Assembly: GCF_016508585.1 (NCBI RefSeq)
Contig: NZ_JADVOP010000013.1
Coordinates: 1 to 64,000 of the forward strand
From: Acinetobacter baumannii
Lineage (GTDB): Bacteria; Pseudomonadota; Gammaproteobacteria; Pseudomonadales; Moraxellaceae
Reading direction: 5' to 3'
Length of the DNA: 64,000 nucleotides
Part shown: positions 27,126 through 36,136 of the stretch, in pieces
How the letters are laid out: the number at the start of each line of letters is the position of its first letter
How positions within the stretch are numbered: the stretch's first letter is position 1
The notes under the pieces: model-generated
Database searches by the model: none
The model's input: only the letters and a program-made list of their open reading frames with translations
What the model was told of the DNA's origin: nothing
Translations under genes and position numbers: made by a program

Positions 27126-28132
27126 TGGATTTAAATGCTCATTCAATAATCGACTATGTCGGAAGAGTACCTTGGCGTAGTGATGAATGTATCAGAGTAT
27201 TCTGGGTAAAGATCTCAGATGGTTCACGAACAAAGATATCTGAGGATTTAAAAACTTTATCAGACCAAGAGTTGATTGTTCCTATTATTCTTAGAGAGAT
27301 ATTATTTGTAAATGCAAATGCGGTGCTTTCAGACTTTAATAAATTATTGGATATAAATAGAGTTTTTTTTGAACAGATTGAGAAGAATAAATATAAACAA
27401 ATTACTATTATATTATTACTGAAAGAAGATTTCAAAATCCCACAAATTAGTTCTCCTATAACTCTCCCTAGGTGGTTTCCAATATTAGCTGGAGCAGAGA
27501 CTTTTTTTAGAATATCAGATTTAATGCTAAGTGCAGAAGTTGGATTATTGCATTGTCTTGAAGCAGGAATTGAACAATTAGCAATTGCTCTTTATGATCT
27601 AGAGTCTAATATTATTAGAAGACTAAGTGAGGATGAAAGAAGTGCAAATCAATTTACTCGTAGTTTAATTGATACACTGAGTGATAAACCGGGAGGCAGT
27701 ATTGAGAATGTACTTGATAGTTTTGAAAAGACTATTAATGCAATAGCCGATCCTGCGGCTTATAGACCTAATGCAGTAAAGGCGACCTCAATCTTGTCTC
27801 TTTTATTGAAACAAGTATTGAAATCTTCACCGGATCAACTTGCTACTGTTGCTAAAAAACTTTCTGCTGCTATGGGAGATCAATCTACTGTAAGTTTGAA
27901 GCCAACAATCTTTGCAATTATGCTTAGACCTACTACTAAAACAGAAAATATAACAAGAAATTGGCACGCGATACTAATTGCTGCTTACCAAGCATATCAG
28001 CTCATGAATGCATCTGCGCATGCAGGTGAATATCCTAGCTATCCTGTTAGTTTGATTCATTCTAATTCTAGAGATTTAGTGAGATTCCTAGGTGAGGCTA
28101 ATAAATATATTAGTTTTTTGTTTGAAGAGTAG
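27125..28132 (+). CDS. Partner of the 801-aa NTPase, unrecognised
   Basis: A 335-residue protein starting at the ATG that overlaps the upstream stop (TAATG). The N-terminal 120 residues look like an alpha/beta domain (strands VPIILREILFVNAN and KQITIILLLKEDF). The rest is helical, with a stretch LSAEVGLLHCLEAGIEQLAI and a C-terminal helical bundle containing HAILIAAYQAYQLM. No nuclease, TIR, protease or membrane motif is evident. It could be the effector or a regulator for the NTPase. A terminator-like hairpin follows at 28230-28262. The function is unknown; only the coupling is firm. Confidence 0.75.
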   Translation: MDLNAHSIIDYVGRVPWRSDECIRVFWVKISDGSRTKISEDLKTLSDQELIVPIILREILFVNANAVLSDFNKLLDINRVFFEQIEKNKYKQITIILLLKEDFKIPQISSPITLPRWFPILAGAETFFRISDLMLSAEVGLLHCLEAGIEQLAIALYDLESNIIRRLSEDERSANQFTRSLIDTLSDKPGGSIENVLDSFEKTINAIADPAAYRPNAVKATSILSLLLKQVLKSSPDQLATVAKKLSAAMGDQSTVSLKPTIFAIMLRPTTKTENITRNWHAILIAAYQAYQLMNASAHAGEYPSYPVSLIHSNSRDLVRFLGEANKYISFLFEE

Positions 28133-28229
28133 TTTAATATGTTGATTTGTTAATGAAAAGAAAAGAATCTAATAGTATTTTGATCACAATAATGTAACTA
28201 GGTGTTTCTTATAAAGTGAATAGCCACCT

Positions 28230-28262
28230 AAGGGGATAATAAAGCCAAAATTTTATCCCCTT
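28230..28262 (+). terminator. Terminator after the NTPase gene pair
   Basis: AAGGGGATAA (28230-28239) pairs with TTATCCCCTT (28253-28262), followed by a short T stretch. It closes the two-gene operon. Confidence 0.55.
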
Positions 28263-28364
28263 TATGGAAGGATTACTATTATTAATGGCAGAAGAATTTT
28301 ATACATTAATTTTACGCCATAATTATCTTTTAAGATTTTATCTATTATTGGAAAATATTTAAAT

Positions 28365-28499
28365 AACAAAACTGAGCCCAATCAGTCATCAAATTCTTAT
28401 GTTTTTCAAGATAAGCACCACGTAAATAGGTAGCTTCGACTTCATATGGTAATTTAAGTACAAGCACGTTCTCACAAACCTTACGAGGTTAATCAGTTG
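28365..28499 (-). pseudogene. C-terminal scrap of a third integrase
   Basis: The minus strand reads TD*PRKVCENVLVLKLPYEVE, then ATYLRGAYLEKHKNLMTDWA and QFC. This is collinear with the last 50 residues of the intact integrase (TDYPREVCEHVLAHKLPDEVE, then AAYLRGAYLEKRKSLMADWA). It has a stop in place of Tyr and Asn in place of the catalytic-region His. The rest of the gene is gone; similarity stops near 28499. The surrounding 28133-28690 holds no other gene. Confidence 0.85.
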
Positions 28500-28690
28500 G
28501 CTCTAGACTAGCAGAATAGATATGTTAGTCTAAAGCTAAAGTAATTTATCAAAAGTTTATTTTAATAACGGATATCGTAATTAATTACCTGTTAGCCAGA
28601 CGTAATGATTGGAATTTAAAAATTTTAGCTAGTATGAGTATTCCATATTTTAATTCAGGCATAAATCTTTAGGTGTAAAAGGAGCGAATA

Positions 28691-30883
28691 TTGTCTATTG
28701 TCTTAAATGCATTTCCGCTGAAAGTTTCTGAGTTGGAAGTTAAGGTATGCGAGATACCTTATAGTAAGGAAATTTTAGATGAGTTTCGTATTAGTCATAG
28801 AAAAACTCATACATTTCACCGTAAAGGCAATAACATTTTGATCTTCTCAATGGATGGCACGTTTCCGAATTTTGGTGTGCCGTTGACAATCTCCCTCAAG
28901 GATAATGTCGGTATTTTCTGTTCGTTGGTTAAGGCTGGGCTTACTCGACATCTCAAAGGGTTGGGACGTAACCCTTCTGGTTTTAATCCAATCGAGTTGA
29001 TAAGCATTAAGCCAAAAGACAATCTTCTGGCTCCGATTCTTGGTGAAACTTACCCATTTAAAATCTGCACAAAATATTCAATCGATACACGTATTATTCA
29101 AGGTCACCCATGTCTTGTTATTGACTGCACAACACGTAAAGTCATTAAAGAGAACTGCTTGTACTTTTTAAATAGTGGGTTCGATTTGATTGGACGGTAT
29201 GTCGTTTCGGAGCAGAAAGATGGGTACAAGAAATTTCTAGGAATGATTAGTGGTGTAACTGAAGAGATAATTTCTGTTACTCGACCAGATGGACAGGTTG
29301 TGCAGACCAATGCTAAGGATATTTTTCTAGAGGCTAATCTGACGAATTTCGATGATTTTATTTTTCACACGCACGGTACACAAAAAGATGCCATTGTAGA
29401 GCGTATTAGACAATCCATTTCTCTTTTTAATGGAGGTGATAATAAAAAGAAGCACATCGTTAGGCTCAAGGGATACATTCAGTCAAATGCCATCTCAATG
29501 ATTAATGGCATAGACATAGAAATCGAGGATTCACCTGATATTCAGAAATATTGCGGGCAAATGCAGAAACCAGTATTTGTCTTTAATGACAATGGACAAG
29601 CCGACTGGGTTGAGAAGGGATTGACGAAGTACGGTCCTTATACTAAGCGTACTTTAGATAGAAATGATCCTTCGATTTGCGTGATCTGTGCCCAGCATGA
29701 CAAGGGTCGTGTGGAACAGTTTGTCCGTAAGTTCTTGAAAGGTATTCCGAACAGTAAGTATTTTAATAATGGGCTTGAGGGTAAATTTACGCTTGGTACG
29801 AGTCGCGTTGAAGTTTTCACGACAGCCTCAGATAGTCTCGATGGGTTCAAAAGTGCAATCGAAGCTGCAATCCGAAAAAAAGCAGAGGATAGTGGTCGTT
29901 GGGATCTTGCTCTCGTGCAGGTCCGGCAATCTTTTAAGAAGCTAAAGGTAGAAGAGAATCCATACTATTTAGGCAAAAGTCTTTTTTTCCTACATCAAAT
30001 ACCTGTACAGGATTTTACAATAGAGCTTCTTTCTCAGTCTGATTATACTCTCAGTTTTTCGCTCAATAATATGGCTCTAGCCTGCTACGCAAAAATGGGT
30101 GGTGTTCCATGGTTATTGAAGTCCTCACCAACACTTTCTCATGAGTTAGTAATTGGCATCGGTAGTGCAAATATTGGACAGGAGCGTGGTATAAACGGAC
30201 AAAGGGTTATGGGGATTACTACTGTTTTTTCTGGAGATGGTAGTTACATCGTTTCCAACATGTCAAAAGCTGTTGTACCAGAAGCCTATTGCGAAGCTTT
30301 AACTTCGATTCTCGGTGAAACTATTGAAAAAATCCAAAAGCGCATGAATTGGCAGAAAGGTGATACGATTCGCTTGATTTTCCATGCTCAGGTGAAGAAG
30401 TTTAACAAAGCAGAGATTGAAGCCGTTCGTGCTGTTATTGACAAGTATCGTGATTATCAGATTGATTACGCATTCCTTAAAATCTCCGAAGACCATGGGC
30501 TTCACATGTTCGATTCCGCTACAATTGGTGTGCAGAAAGGTCGACTGGCTCCACCACGCGGAAAAATATTCCAACTTTCCAAATACGAAATGCTTATTTA
30601 TCTGATAGGCCAACGGGAGTTGCGACAAGATACAGATGGTCATCCAAGAGGGGTGATACTTGATGTTCATAAAGACTCGACTTTCAAGGATATCAGATAT
30701 TTGAGTGCACAGATCCACTGCTTCGCATCTCACTCATGGCGAAGTTACTTCCCAAATCCTATGCCAGTGACAATAAGCTATTCAGATATAATCGCTCGAA
30801 ATCTAGGATGGCTTAATCAGCTTCCAGGTTGGAGTGACTCAGTCATGATCGGAAAGATAGGGCAGTCTCAATGGTTTCTGTAG
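28691..30883 (+). CDS. Long prokaryotic Argonaute, catalytically inactive
   Basis: A 730-residue pAgo starting with TTG after a strong AAAAGGAG. Order: N-terminal and reduced PAZ-like regions (to about 290), MID (about 290-470, with PYYLGKSLFFLHQIPVQ giving the Y..K...Q guide-binding pattern and the family's NNMALACYAKMGGVPW), then PIWI (about 480-730). The first PIWI strand reads VIGIGSANIG (489-495) where active enzymes have an Asp. The second Asp position reads IFHAQVKKFNKAE (563-575). So the DEDX tetrad is lost. Inactive long-B pAgos sense invading nucleic acid with a guide and activate a co-encoded effector. The next gene, overlapping by 13 bp, is a nuclease of the kind seen in such pairs. 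Confidence 0.88.
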   Translation: MSIVLNAFPLKVSELEVKVCEIPYSKEILDEFRISHRKTHTFHRKGNNILIFSMDGTFPNFGVPLTISLKDNVGIFCSLVKAGLTRHLKGLGRNPSGFNPIELISIKPKDNLLAPILGETYPFKICTKYSIDTRIIQGHPCLVIDCTTRKVIKENCLYFLNSGFDLIGRYVVSEQKDGYKKFLGMISGVTEEIISVTRPDGQVVQTNAKDIFLEANLTNFDDFIFHTHGTQKDAIVERIRQSISLFNGGDNKKKHIVRLKGYIQSNAISMINGIDIEIEDSPDIQKYCGQMQKPVFVFNDNGQADWVEKGLTKYGPYTKRTLDRNDPSICVICAQHDKGRVEQFVRKFLKGIPNSKYFNNGLEGKFTLGTSRVEVFTTASDSLDGFKSAIEAAIRKKAEDSGRWDLALVQVRQSFKKLKVEENPYYLGKSLFFLHQIPVQDFTIELLSQSDYTLSFSLNNMALACYAKMGGVPWLLKSSPTLSHELVIGIGSANIGQERGINGQRVMGITTVFSGDGSYIVSNMSKAVVPEAYCEALTSILGETIEKIQKRMNWQKGDTIRLIFHAQVKKFNKAEIEAVRAVIDKYRDYQIDYAFLKISEDHGLHMFDSATIGVQKGRLAPPRGKIFQLSKYEMLIYLIGQRELRQDTDGHPRGVILDVHKDSTFKDIRYLSAQIHCFASHSWRSYFPNPMPVTISYSDIIARNLGWLNQLPGWSDSVMIGKIGQSQWFL

Positions 30884-32025
30884 AAAAAGAAAATACATAT
30901 CAATTGCGCGACTATATGTATCTAAAAGTGTGCGAAAGTGCGCGCGCAGATCCATTTAAAACCAGCTTCCTGTATTTTCTGAAATTATCTGAGAACCTTC
31001 CAATTTTCGATTTCTCTTCTCTTTCTTTATACCAGCGATGCGCGATCTCAGGCCTTAAAATTTTATCTGAAACGATTTCAAACCAAGAGATATCACGTTT
31101 GCTTGGACAAGCTGCTAAGATCGACTCTACTCCACGACCTTGGGTATCTGATGTTTTTGGTGTTTTAGCTGTAAAATGGTTAGTTGAAAAATTGGGTGAA
31201 GCAAACATTGATCATGAGTTCAATAACTGGATCTCAGAATTTCTAGAGCAACAAATAAGTGGCGATCACCTCAATCTCTTTGAGAAAGATATCGCAATGT
31301 TTATCCGCAGTGGTGATTCTGTTGTTTTTTCCAGTGCATGTGTGCCACTGTTTCTTCATTACCAGAAGATATTACGTATCGAGGATCATCAAAGCCGTCT
31401 TTGCCTTATTAGCCGTTTCCTGAATGAATTCCAAACACTAGCATATGGAGAGACTTCAACTGCACTTCTGAGCTTGATAATCTATGTATTCGATCAAATT
31501 AATCAGGATGTAGCTGTAGTAGCGCCCAATGGATGGAGCTTCGATGATCTTGTTAAGTTTCTGGAAAATATTCCAGTCGGTCTCAAGCGCTGGACATGGG
31601 AGGAAGCTGGTCGCACTAGAGGTGCTAAGCCTGTCAAGTGGTTGATAGAGAATGAATATCATGTTCAGAACCTCCTCTACGTCATGCTTGCACCGATATT
31701 TAATGATATTGCTGACGAAGTAAACCTTCAGCCTGTCGGACAGAAGAATCCACGAATTGATCTTTATTTGCCTGCCCTACATACGATTATTGAAGTGAAG
31801 TACCGTAAAGACACCAAAAAATCATTTCCTGCACTTATCGGAGAGATCGCCGAGGATGCATCACTTTATCATGCAGACCTGAAATACAGGGATGCTCGTA
31901 TTATCAGTTTTCTGTGGGATAGAACACGTGCAACGCAAGAGCATTCCAAATTCAAGGAAGGTATTTTAAAGATTGCAGGAATTGATGGCTGTGTTGTGAT
32001 TAGCGCACCTTCAACTATGAGTTGA
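30871..32025 (+). CDS. PD-(D/E)XK nuclease, pAgo-associated effector
   Basis: A 384-residue protein. The N-terminal 260 residues are helical. The C-terminal domain is a PD-(D/E)XK nuclease: IENEYHVQNLLYVML (about 259-273) is the usual leading helix. PRIDLYLPALHTIIEVKYRK (294-313) carries Asp297, Glu308 and Lys310. GEIAEDASLYH follows. The start overlaps the Argonaute stop by 13 bp. Long-B pAgo operons are reported with such nucleases (BPAN-type), which on activation degrade DNA and cause abortive infection. I infer that role. Three bases after its stop the next gene begins. Confidence 0.85.
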   Translation: MVSVEKENTYQLRDYMYLKVCESARADPFKTSFLYFLKLSENLPIFDFSSLSLYQRCAISGLKILSETISNQEISRLLGQAAKIDSTPRPWVSDVFGVLAVKWLVEKLGEANIDHEFNNWISEFLEQQISGDHLNLFEKDIAMFIRSGDSVVFSSACVPLFLHYQKILRIEDHQSRLCLISRFLNEFQTLAYGETSTALLSLIIYVFDQINQDVAVVAPNGWSFDDLVKFLENIPVGLKRWTWEEAGRTRGAKPVKWLIENEYHVQNLLYVMLAPIFNDIADEVNLQPVGQKNPRIDLYLPALHTIIEVKYRKDTKKSFPALIGEIAEDASLYHADLKYRDARIISFLWDRTRATQEHSKFKEGILKIAGIDGCVVISAPSTMS

Positions 32026-32028
32026 AAT

Positions 32029-34329
32029 ATGAAACAAGAAAATTTTGTAGAAGATAATTTTGGGTCAGGTGCTCGCTCACTTGCTGGCTATGACTATCAA
32101 GTTGATGTCTCTATTTGGCTGGCTTTAGACTTGATGCTCGGCTCAGGTTTGACACAGATGATTGAGCTCGAACCTGGTTCTGAAGAGGATATTGAAGCGC
32201 AACTGGCAGACGATGAACCAGAGCGTGTGGAAACGCTGGTCAGTCTAGATGGCTACACACTTGTCGTCCAAGTTAAACTACGTGGCGGGGATGCTTGGAC
32301 CATTAAAGGTATTAACCGATTGTTAAATCATGGCAGTGCTACTAGACAATCAGCGGCAGAGAGGCTTAATGATCCTACAGTTAGATATGTACTTGTAACC
32401 AGCACAGTATTAAACGGAAATGCACAAAATCTAAGAGTAAAGCGTGTTGGAAGCTGGCCTCAAAAAAAGAATAGCTTACCAACTTCTACAGCAAAGATTC
32501 TTTCGGTAGGTACAGATGGTCGTATTGCTGTCGTTGACAATTTGTACGAAGAACGTTTGGAACAAGAAATCAAAAGGCTTCTTATTGAACGATTTGGAGT
32601 ACCAAACTCACGCTGGATAGAGTGTTTGCAAAAGCTTCGCGAGGAAGCGAAATTACGAGTTCGACGGGTTGGTGAGGGAAAATGGCATAAGAATGAACTT
32701 GCCCAAGTTATCAGGAATCATGATGGATATCTGGCTAGCTCACCTAAACTTGATGACTATGTATATCCTAAGAATTGGCAAGATTTAAGAGAAGCAATGG
32801 GATCGCCCAATTACGCAGCGTTAATTATCGGTCAGTCGGGAACAGGAAAGACACTTACAACTAGCAAAATTTTTGAAGAACTACGTCGTGATAACCCTGG
32901 TTTAACACGTATTCCAATACGTCATGGACCGCAACAATTGCGCGATGATCGTACACCTAAGCCAGTTCTTTATGATATTGAAGATCCATGGGGACGATAT
33001 GATTTTGACCCAGCAAGTCGACCTTGGAACGATGAACTCGCAAAATATATGGCTTCGGCACGTGCGGACAGTATGATTATTGCTACCAGTCGACGAGATG
33101 TAGCAAGCGCTTCTGGAGCATTGAAATCTGTTGAATCGTGGATTGTTCCTCTTGAACCGGAGCAGTATGGGAAACATGAGAGACAGAAACTTTATCGAAC
33201 GAGGATTGATGCTTTACCTAGAGATATTCAACTGTTGGCTTCTGATTCAGAGAAAATGGTTCTTAATAAGTTGGCAACTCCACTTGAAATTGAGAAATTT
33301 TTTGATGCTTTGCGCATAATGAATCGCTCAAACAAAGGAAAAACTAAAAGCTTCATATTGGATGCAATTGCAAAAGCGCATGAACAATCTATTGAGCAAA
33401 CAGTATTCTTACAGATCGAAGAACGGAGAGATGTAGCTGCAGCAGCGGTTATCTGGGCATTTTTAAAAGTTAGTGAACATTTATCTATCAATGTCATTCG
33501 TAGCTTAGAGTTGGAACTTTCGGAAAGGCTAACAGGGCTTGAAAATGGAGTAATACCACTTGTAGATTTTTTCGTTGCGGCGCGAAATCTTCGTCTGAAG
33601 AATGGTTATATATCTTATTATCATCCCCGTGTAGAGGCTGGTATTGAAAGTGCACTCAAGCATAATTCGATTAAGGCAAAAATTGCATTACGTACTTTTC
33701 TCGAAGTGTTGATGGATTTCGATGGTCTTGAAGAAAGCTGTGGAGCTGAGATTGCTGCTCGCGTGGTTGCGGCAACAAAACGTTTTCCTGAGCTTGAATT
33801 TGAACCTAAACAGCTATTAGCGCACCAAATTGATATTTGGTTATCTAATCGTTTTGATGATCCTTATTATTTACTTAGTGACCATATGACTCTTGCGGCT
33901 AAATCTGGTTCACGCAATTCCAATGTAGGGGAATTAGCTCGCTATCTACTTCATCAACCAGATAAATCTTTTTTGGGTTTAAATTACTGGGAGGTTCCTA
34001 GCAAGTCTGATGCTTGGTATAATCGCTTACAAGCAGATTCAAAAATTTCTTACATAGCAGGTCGTTTCATTCGGGAAATGTTGCCAGAGGATCAACGTTG
34101 TTACAGCAATAAGTTAATAACTGACCTCGACCGTCTAGCATCTAACTTAACGCCAGCCTATCTAGAGGCAGCAAATAAAATTCTAAATTATGGGTACGTA
34201 AACTCTTCAGGAGTAATTGCAACTGGTGCATTGCGAGATATTAATGGTTTTGAGCCTATTCTCGATAAGGCAGTTAAAGTGCTATGCCATCTGAAGAGCA
34301 ACAAAAGCAGAATGCTGAGATCCATTTAG
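32029..34329 (+). CDS. Nuclease-STAND NTPase (nSTAND3-like), possibly truncated
   Basis: A 766-residue protein. The N-terminal domain (about 1-130) looks like a PD-(D/E)XK dsDNA nuclease of the DUF4297/Cap4 kind: GYDYQVDVSIWLALDL, then EEDIEA (Asp54) and TLVVQVKLRGG (QxK, 81-83). A STAND NTPase follows: Walker A IIGQSGTGKTLTTSK (266-280) and Walker B-like KPVLYDIEDPWG (311-322). A winged-helix and helical region comes after that. In Avs-like proteins the STAND core oligomerises on sensing a phage protein and fires the nuclease. It ends in a frame that overlaps the next gene by 46 bp in the -1 frame, so the C-terminal sensor may be encoded by that gene after a frameshift. Confidence 0.8.
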   Translation: MKQENFVEDNFGSGARSLAGYDYQVDVSIWLALDLMLGSGLTQMIELEPGSEEDIEAQLADDEPERVETLVSLDGYTLVVQVKLRGGDAWTIKGINRLLNHGSATRQSAAERLNDPTVRYVLVTSTVLNGNAQNLRVKRVGSWPQKKNSLPTSTAKILSVGTDGRIAVVDNLYEERLEQEIKRLLIERFGVPNSRWIECLQKLREEAKLRVRRVGEGKWHKNELAQVIRNHDGYLASSPKLDDYVYPKNWQDLREAMGSPNYAALIIGQSGTGKTLTTSKIFEELRRDNPGLTRIPIRHGPQQLRDDRTPKPVLYDIEDPWGRYDFDPASRPWNDELAKYMASARADSMIIATSRRDVASASGALKSVESWIVPLEPEQYGKHERQKLYRTRIDALPRDIQLLASDSEKMVLNKLATPLEIEKFFDALRIMNRSNKGKTKSFILDAIAKAHEQSIEQTVFLQIEERRDVAAAAVIWAFLKVSEHLSINVIRSLELELSERLTGLENGVIPLVDFFVAARNLRLKNGYISYYHPRVEAGIESALKHNSIKAKIALRTFLEVLMDFDGLEESCGAEIAARVVAATKRFPELEFEPKQLLAHQIDIWLSNRFDDPYYLLSDHMTLAAKSGSRNSNVGELARYLLHQPDKSFLGLNYWEVPSKSDAWYNRLQADSKISYIAGRFIREMLPEDQRCYSNKLITDLDRLASNLTPAYLEAANKILNYGYVNSSGVIATGALRDINGFEPILDKAVKVLCHLKSNKSRMLRSI

Positions 34330-36014
34330 CAATTATTAATGAAGTCTACAACAGCGATTATGCTGAGTATGTTTGCGAGAGCGATGATGGCTATACAGCA
34401 AGCGAATTCGTGAAAGCATACGTAGATCATGTTCGTGAGGTTAAAGGGTGGAAGCACCTAGTAGAACATCGTCATGCTGAGCATTTTCTTCCGTATTGGA
34501 TGCGTTCTTTACACAACAGCGCCAGAATAGGACGGATAGCACAGGGTGAAATGACTGGAGCTTTTATAGCCGCCTATAATAGTGAAGAAGAAAGCACTCT
34601 GTGGTTCGTTCTCATAGAGCATTGGGATCACAATTATATAGACCAACTCCTTTATCGAGTACGCATCGGCTCTTCATGGAGTGATGTCCGTTTGGTTGCA
34701 TTAGCATGTCTTATTAAACACGCACCAAATTTTTTAAACACTATTATTGATGAACTAAGTCTGGCAGGTAACAATGATAGGCTTATTGAGCTCATGCTCG
34801 ATCTTGCTTCTCTGCAGAATAGAAACACTATTGGAGGGGAAGATCATAATCTTGCAATTCCATTAAAGAATGTCATGGATCATTTGAGAACTGAATTGCA
34901 GGAATTATGTAAAGCGGCCAATAGTAATATTGGCGCCCAGCAGCCGTTATCAGAGGCTGTGAAGAAGCTATTAGAGAGTATTGTTTGTTCAAGTCCTAAT
35001 GTAAGAATGTTTCGTATTCTTAAGTACCGTGAGCTACCTTATTCAGTCCGCACTGACATTGAATGGATACTTGCAAATAGTGACGAATGCAAAGATTGCG
35101 TTAAAGCACTTGATGCTGCCATAGCGCTTGATTTTTATGATGTAATTGTCAAAGCGCTAAATCATCGGTTTTCACATGTTGTAGCAAAGGCACTTGTTAC
35201 ATTAGGCGAGAAGGCTCCTACGCCAATACCTATAGATTACCTTAATTTAGTAAATGCTGAGGGAAGTCCTGTACGTAAAGCACTGGCCCTTTTGCTCACT
35301 AGTAAACCTCATTTGGACCATCTTCCCGTACTACTTCAGCTTGTACAAGATCAATGGTCTTCATCCTCATTGAGATACGGTGAGGACGACTGTTTTCAGA
35401 TCGCGCGCGCCGCAGTCGAAGCAATCAGTAAAATAAAGCCGCTAGAGGATACTATTCTTGAGAAGCTACTGAAAATAGCTCTTGATACTTCAGACTGGTT
35501 TCTATGTAAAAATTTGTTTAATGTGATTGCTGAGCAAGGCGGGTACACTTTTCAGAAACAGCTCTTTGAACTCGCTATTGTACCTGGTCGAATTGAGGTT
35601 AGGCTATCGGCAGCAAGTGCAATACTGACTAATTTAGAAATACTTGACATAGAAATTGTCGGTCAGATTACAGCAGACATGCTAATTACTCTTACACCAA
35701 AGATTGCAGTTATACTCACTCTAATCATTGCACATCATGCTTCACCAGCTAAGAATTTAGAGATTGCTCGTGAAATCTCTGCCAATCTCAAACGACGAGG
35801 ACTTCTTCTTTTAATGTTGTGGTTGATGGATGACTCAGACGATTGCATCAAATCTTTAATAGAGAAACTTCTTCCAAAAGATCATCCATCACTCGAATGG
35901 TTGAGGTCAGGTCGGATTGAGCTTGCTGATGACGCCCTCATTGCAGACTTGGGCGATCCAGCTATTTGCCGAGAAATTCTTTTTTGGTTGAACCCTAAAG
36001 ATGTAAATGAATGA
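34284..36014 (+). CDS. HEAT-like repeat protein, probable STAND sensor half
   Basis: A 576-residue helical-repeat protein: repeated pairs such as DVRLVALACLIKHAPNFL, HVVAKALVTLGEKAP and VRLSAASAILTNLEI are HEAT/TPR-like. There is no enzyme motif. It begins at an ATG inside the last 46 bp of the upstream gene, in the -1 frame, without a good Shine-Dalgarno. Large STAND defence proteins end in just such a repeat sensor. So this may be the other half of a roughly 1,320-residue protein split by a one-base change. The alternative is a separate subunit made by coupling. It is the last gene of the four-gene run. Confidence 0.75.
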   Translation: MPSEEQQKQNAEIHLAIINEVYNSDYAEYVCESDDGYTASEFVKAYVDHVREVKGWKHLVEHRHAEHFLPYWMRSLHNSARIGRIAQGEMTGAFIAAYNSEEESTLWFVLIEHWDHNYIDQLLYRVRIGSSWSDVRLVALACLIKHAPNFLNTIIDELSLAGNNDRLIELMLDLASLQNRNTIGGEDHNLAIPLKNVMDHLRTELQELCKAANSNIGAQQPLSEAVKKLLESIVCSSPNVRMFRILKYRELPYSVRTDIEWILANSDECKDCVKALDAAIALDFYDVIVKALNHRFSHVVAKALVTLGEKAPTPIPIDYLNLVNAEGSPVRKALALLLTSKPHLDHLPVLLQLVQDQWSSSSLRYGEDDCFQIARAAVEAISKIKPLEDTILEKLLKIALDTSDWFLCKNLFNVIAEQGGYTFQKQLFELAIVPGRIEVRLSAASAILTNLEILDIEIVGQITADMLITLTPKIAVILTLIIAHHASPAKNLEIAREISANLKRRGLLLLMLWLMDDSDDCIKSLIEKLLPKDHPSLEWLRSGRIELADDALIADLGDPAICREILFWLNPKDVNE

Positions 36015-36136
36015 GCAACTTTTTCGGAGTCAATATGTTGAAGTATTTTTTTAATGGAGTGAGTTTTAGTACTTAGGACTTAATATGAATAAAAAATTGA
36101 TTGAATTTATTCAATATTTTGATAGCAAAACTTTGC

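Noticed and set aside
34284..34329. Programmed -1 frameshift between the STAND and HEAT genes
   Set aside because: No classical slippery heptamer in the right frame and no clear stimulatory hairpin; mutation or true split is more likely.
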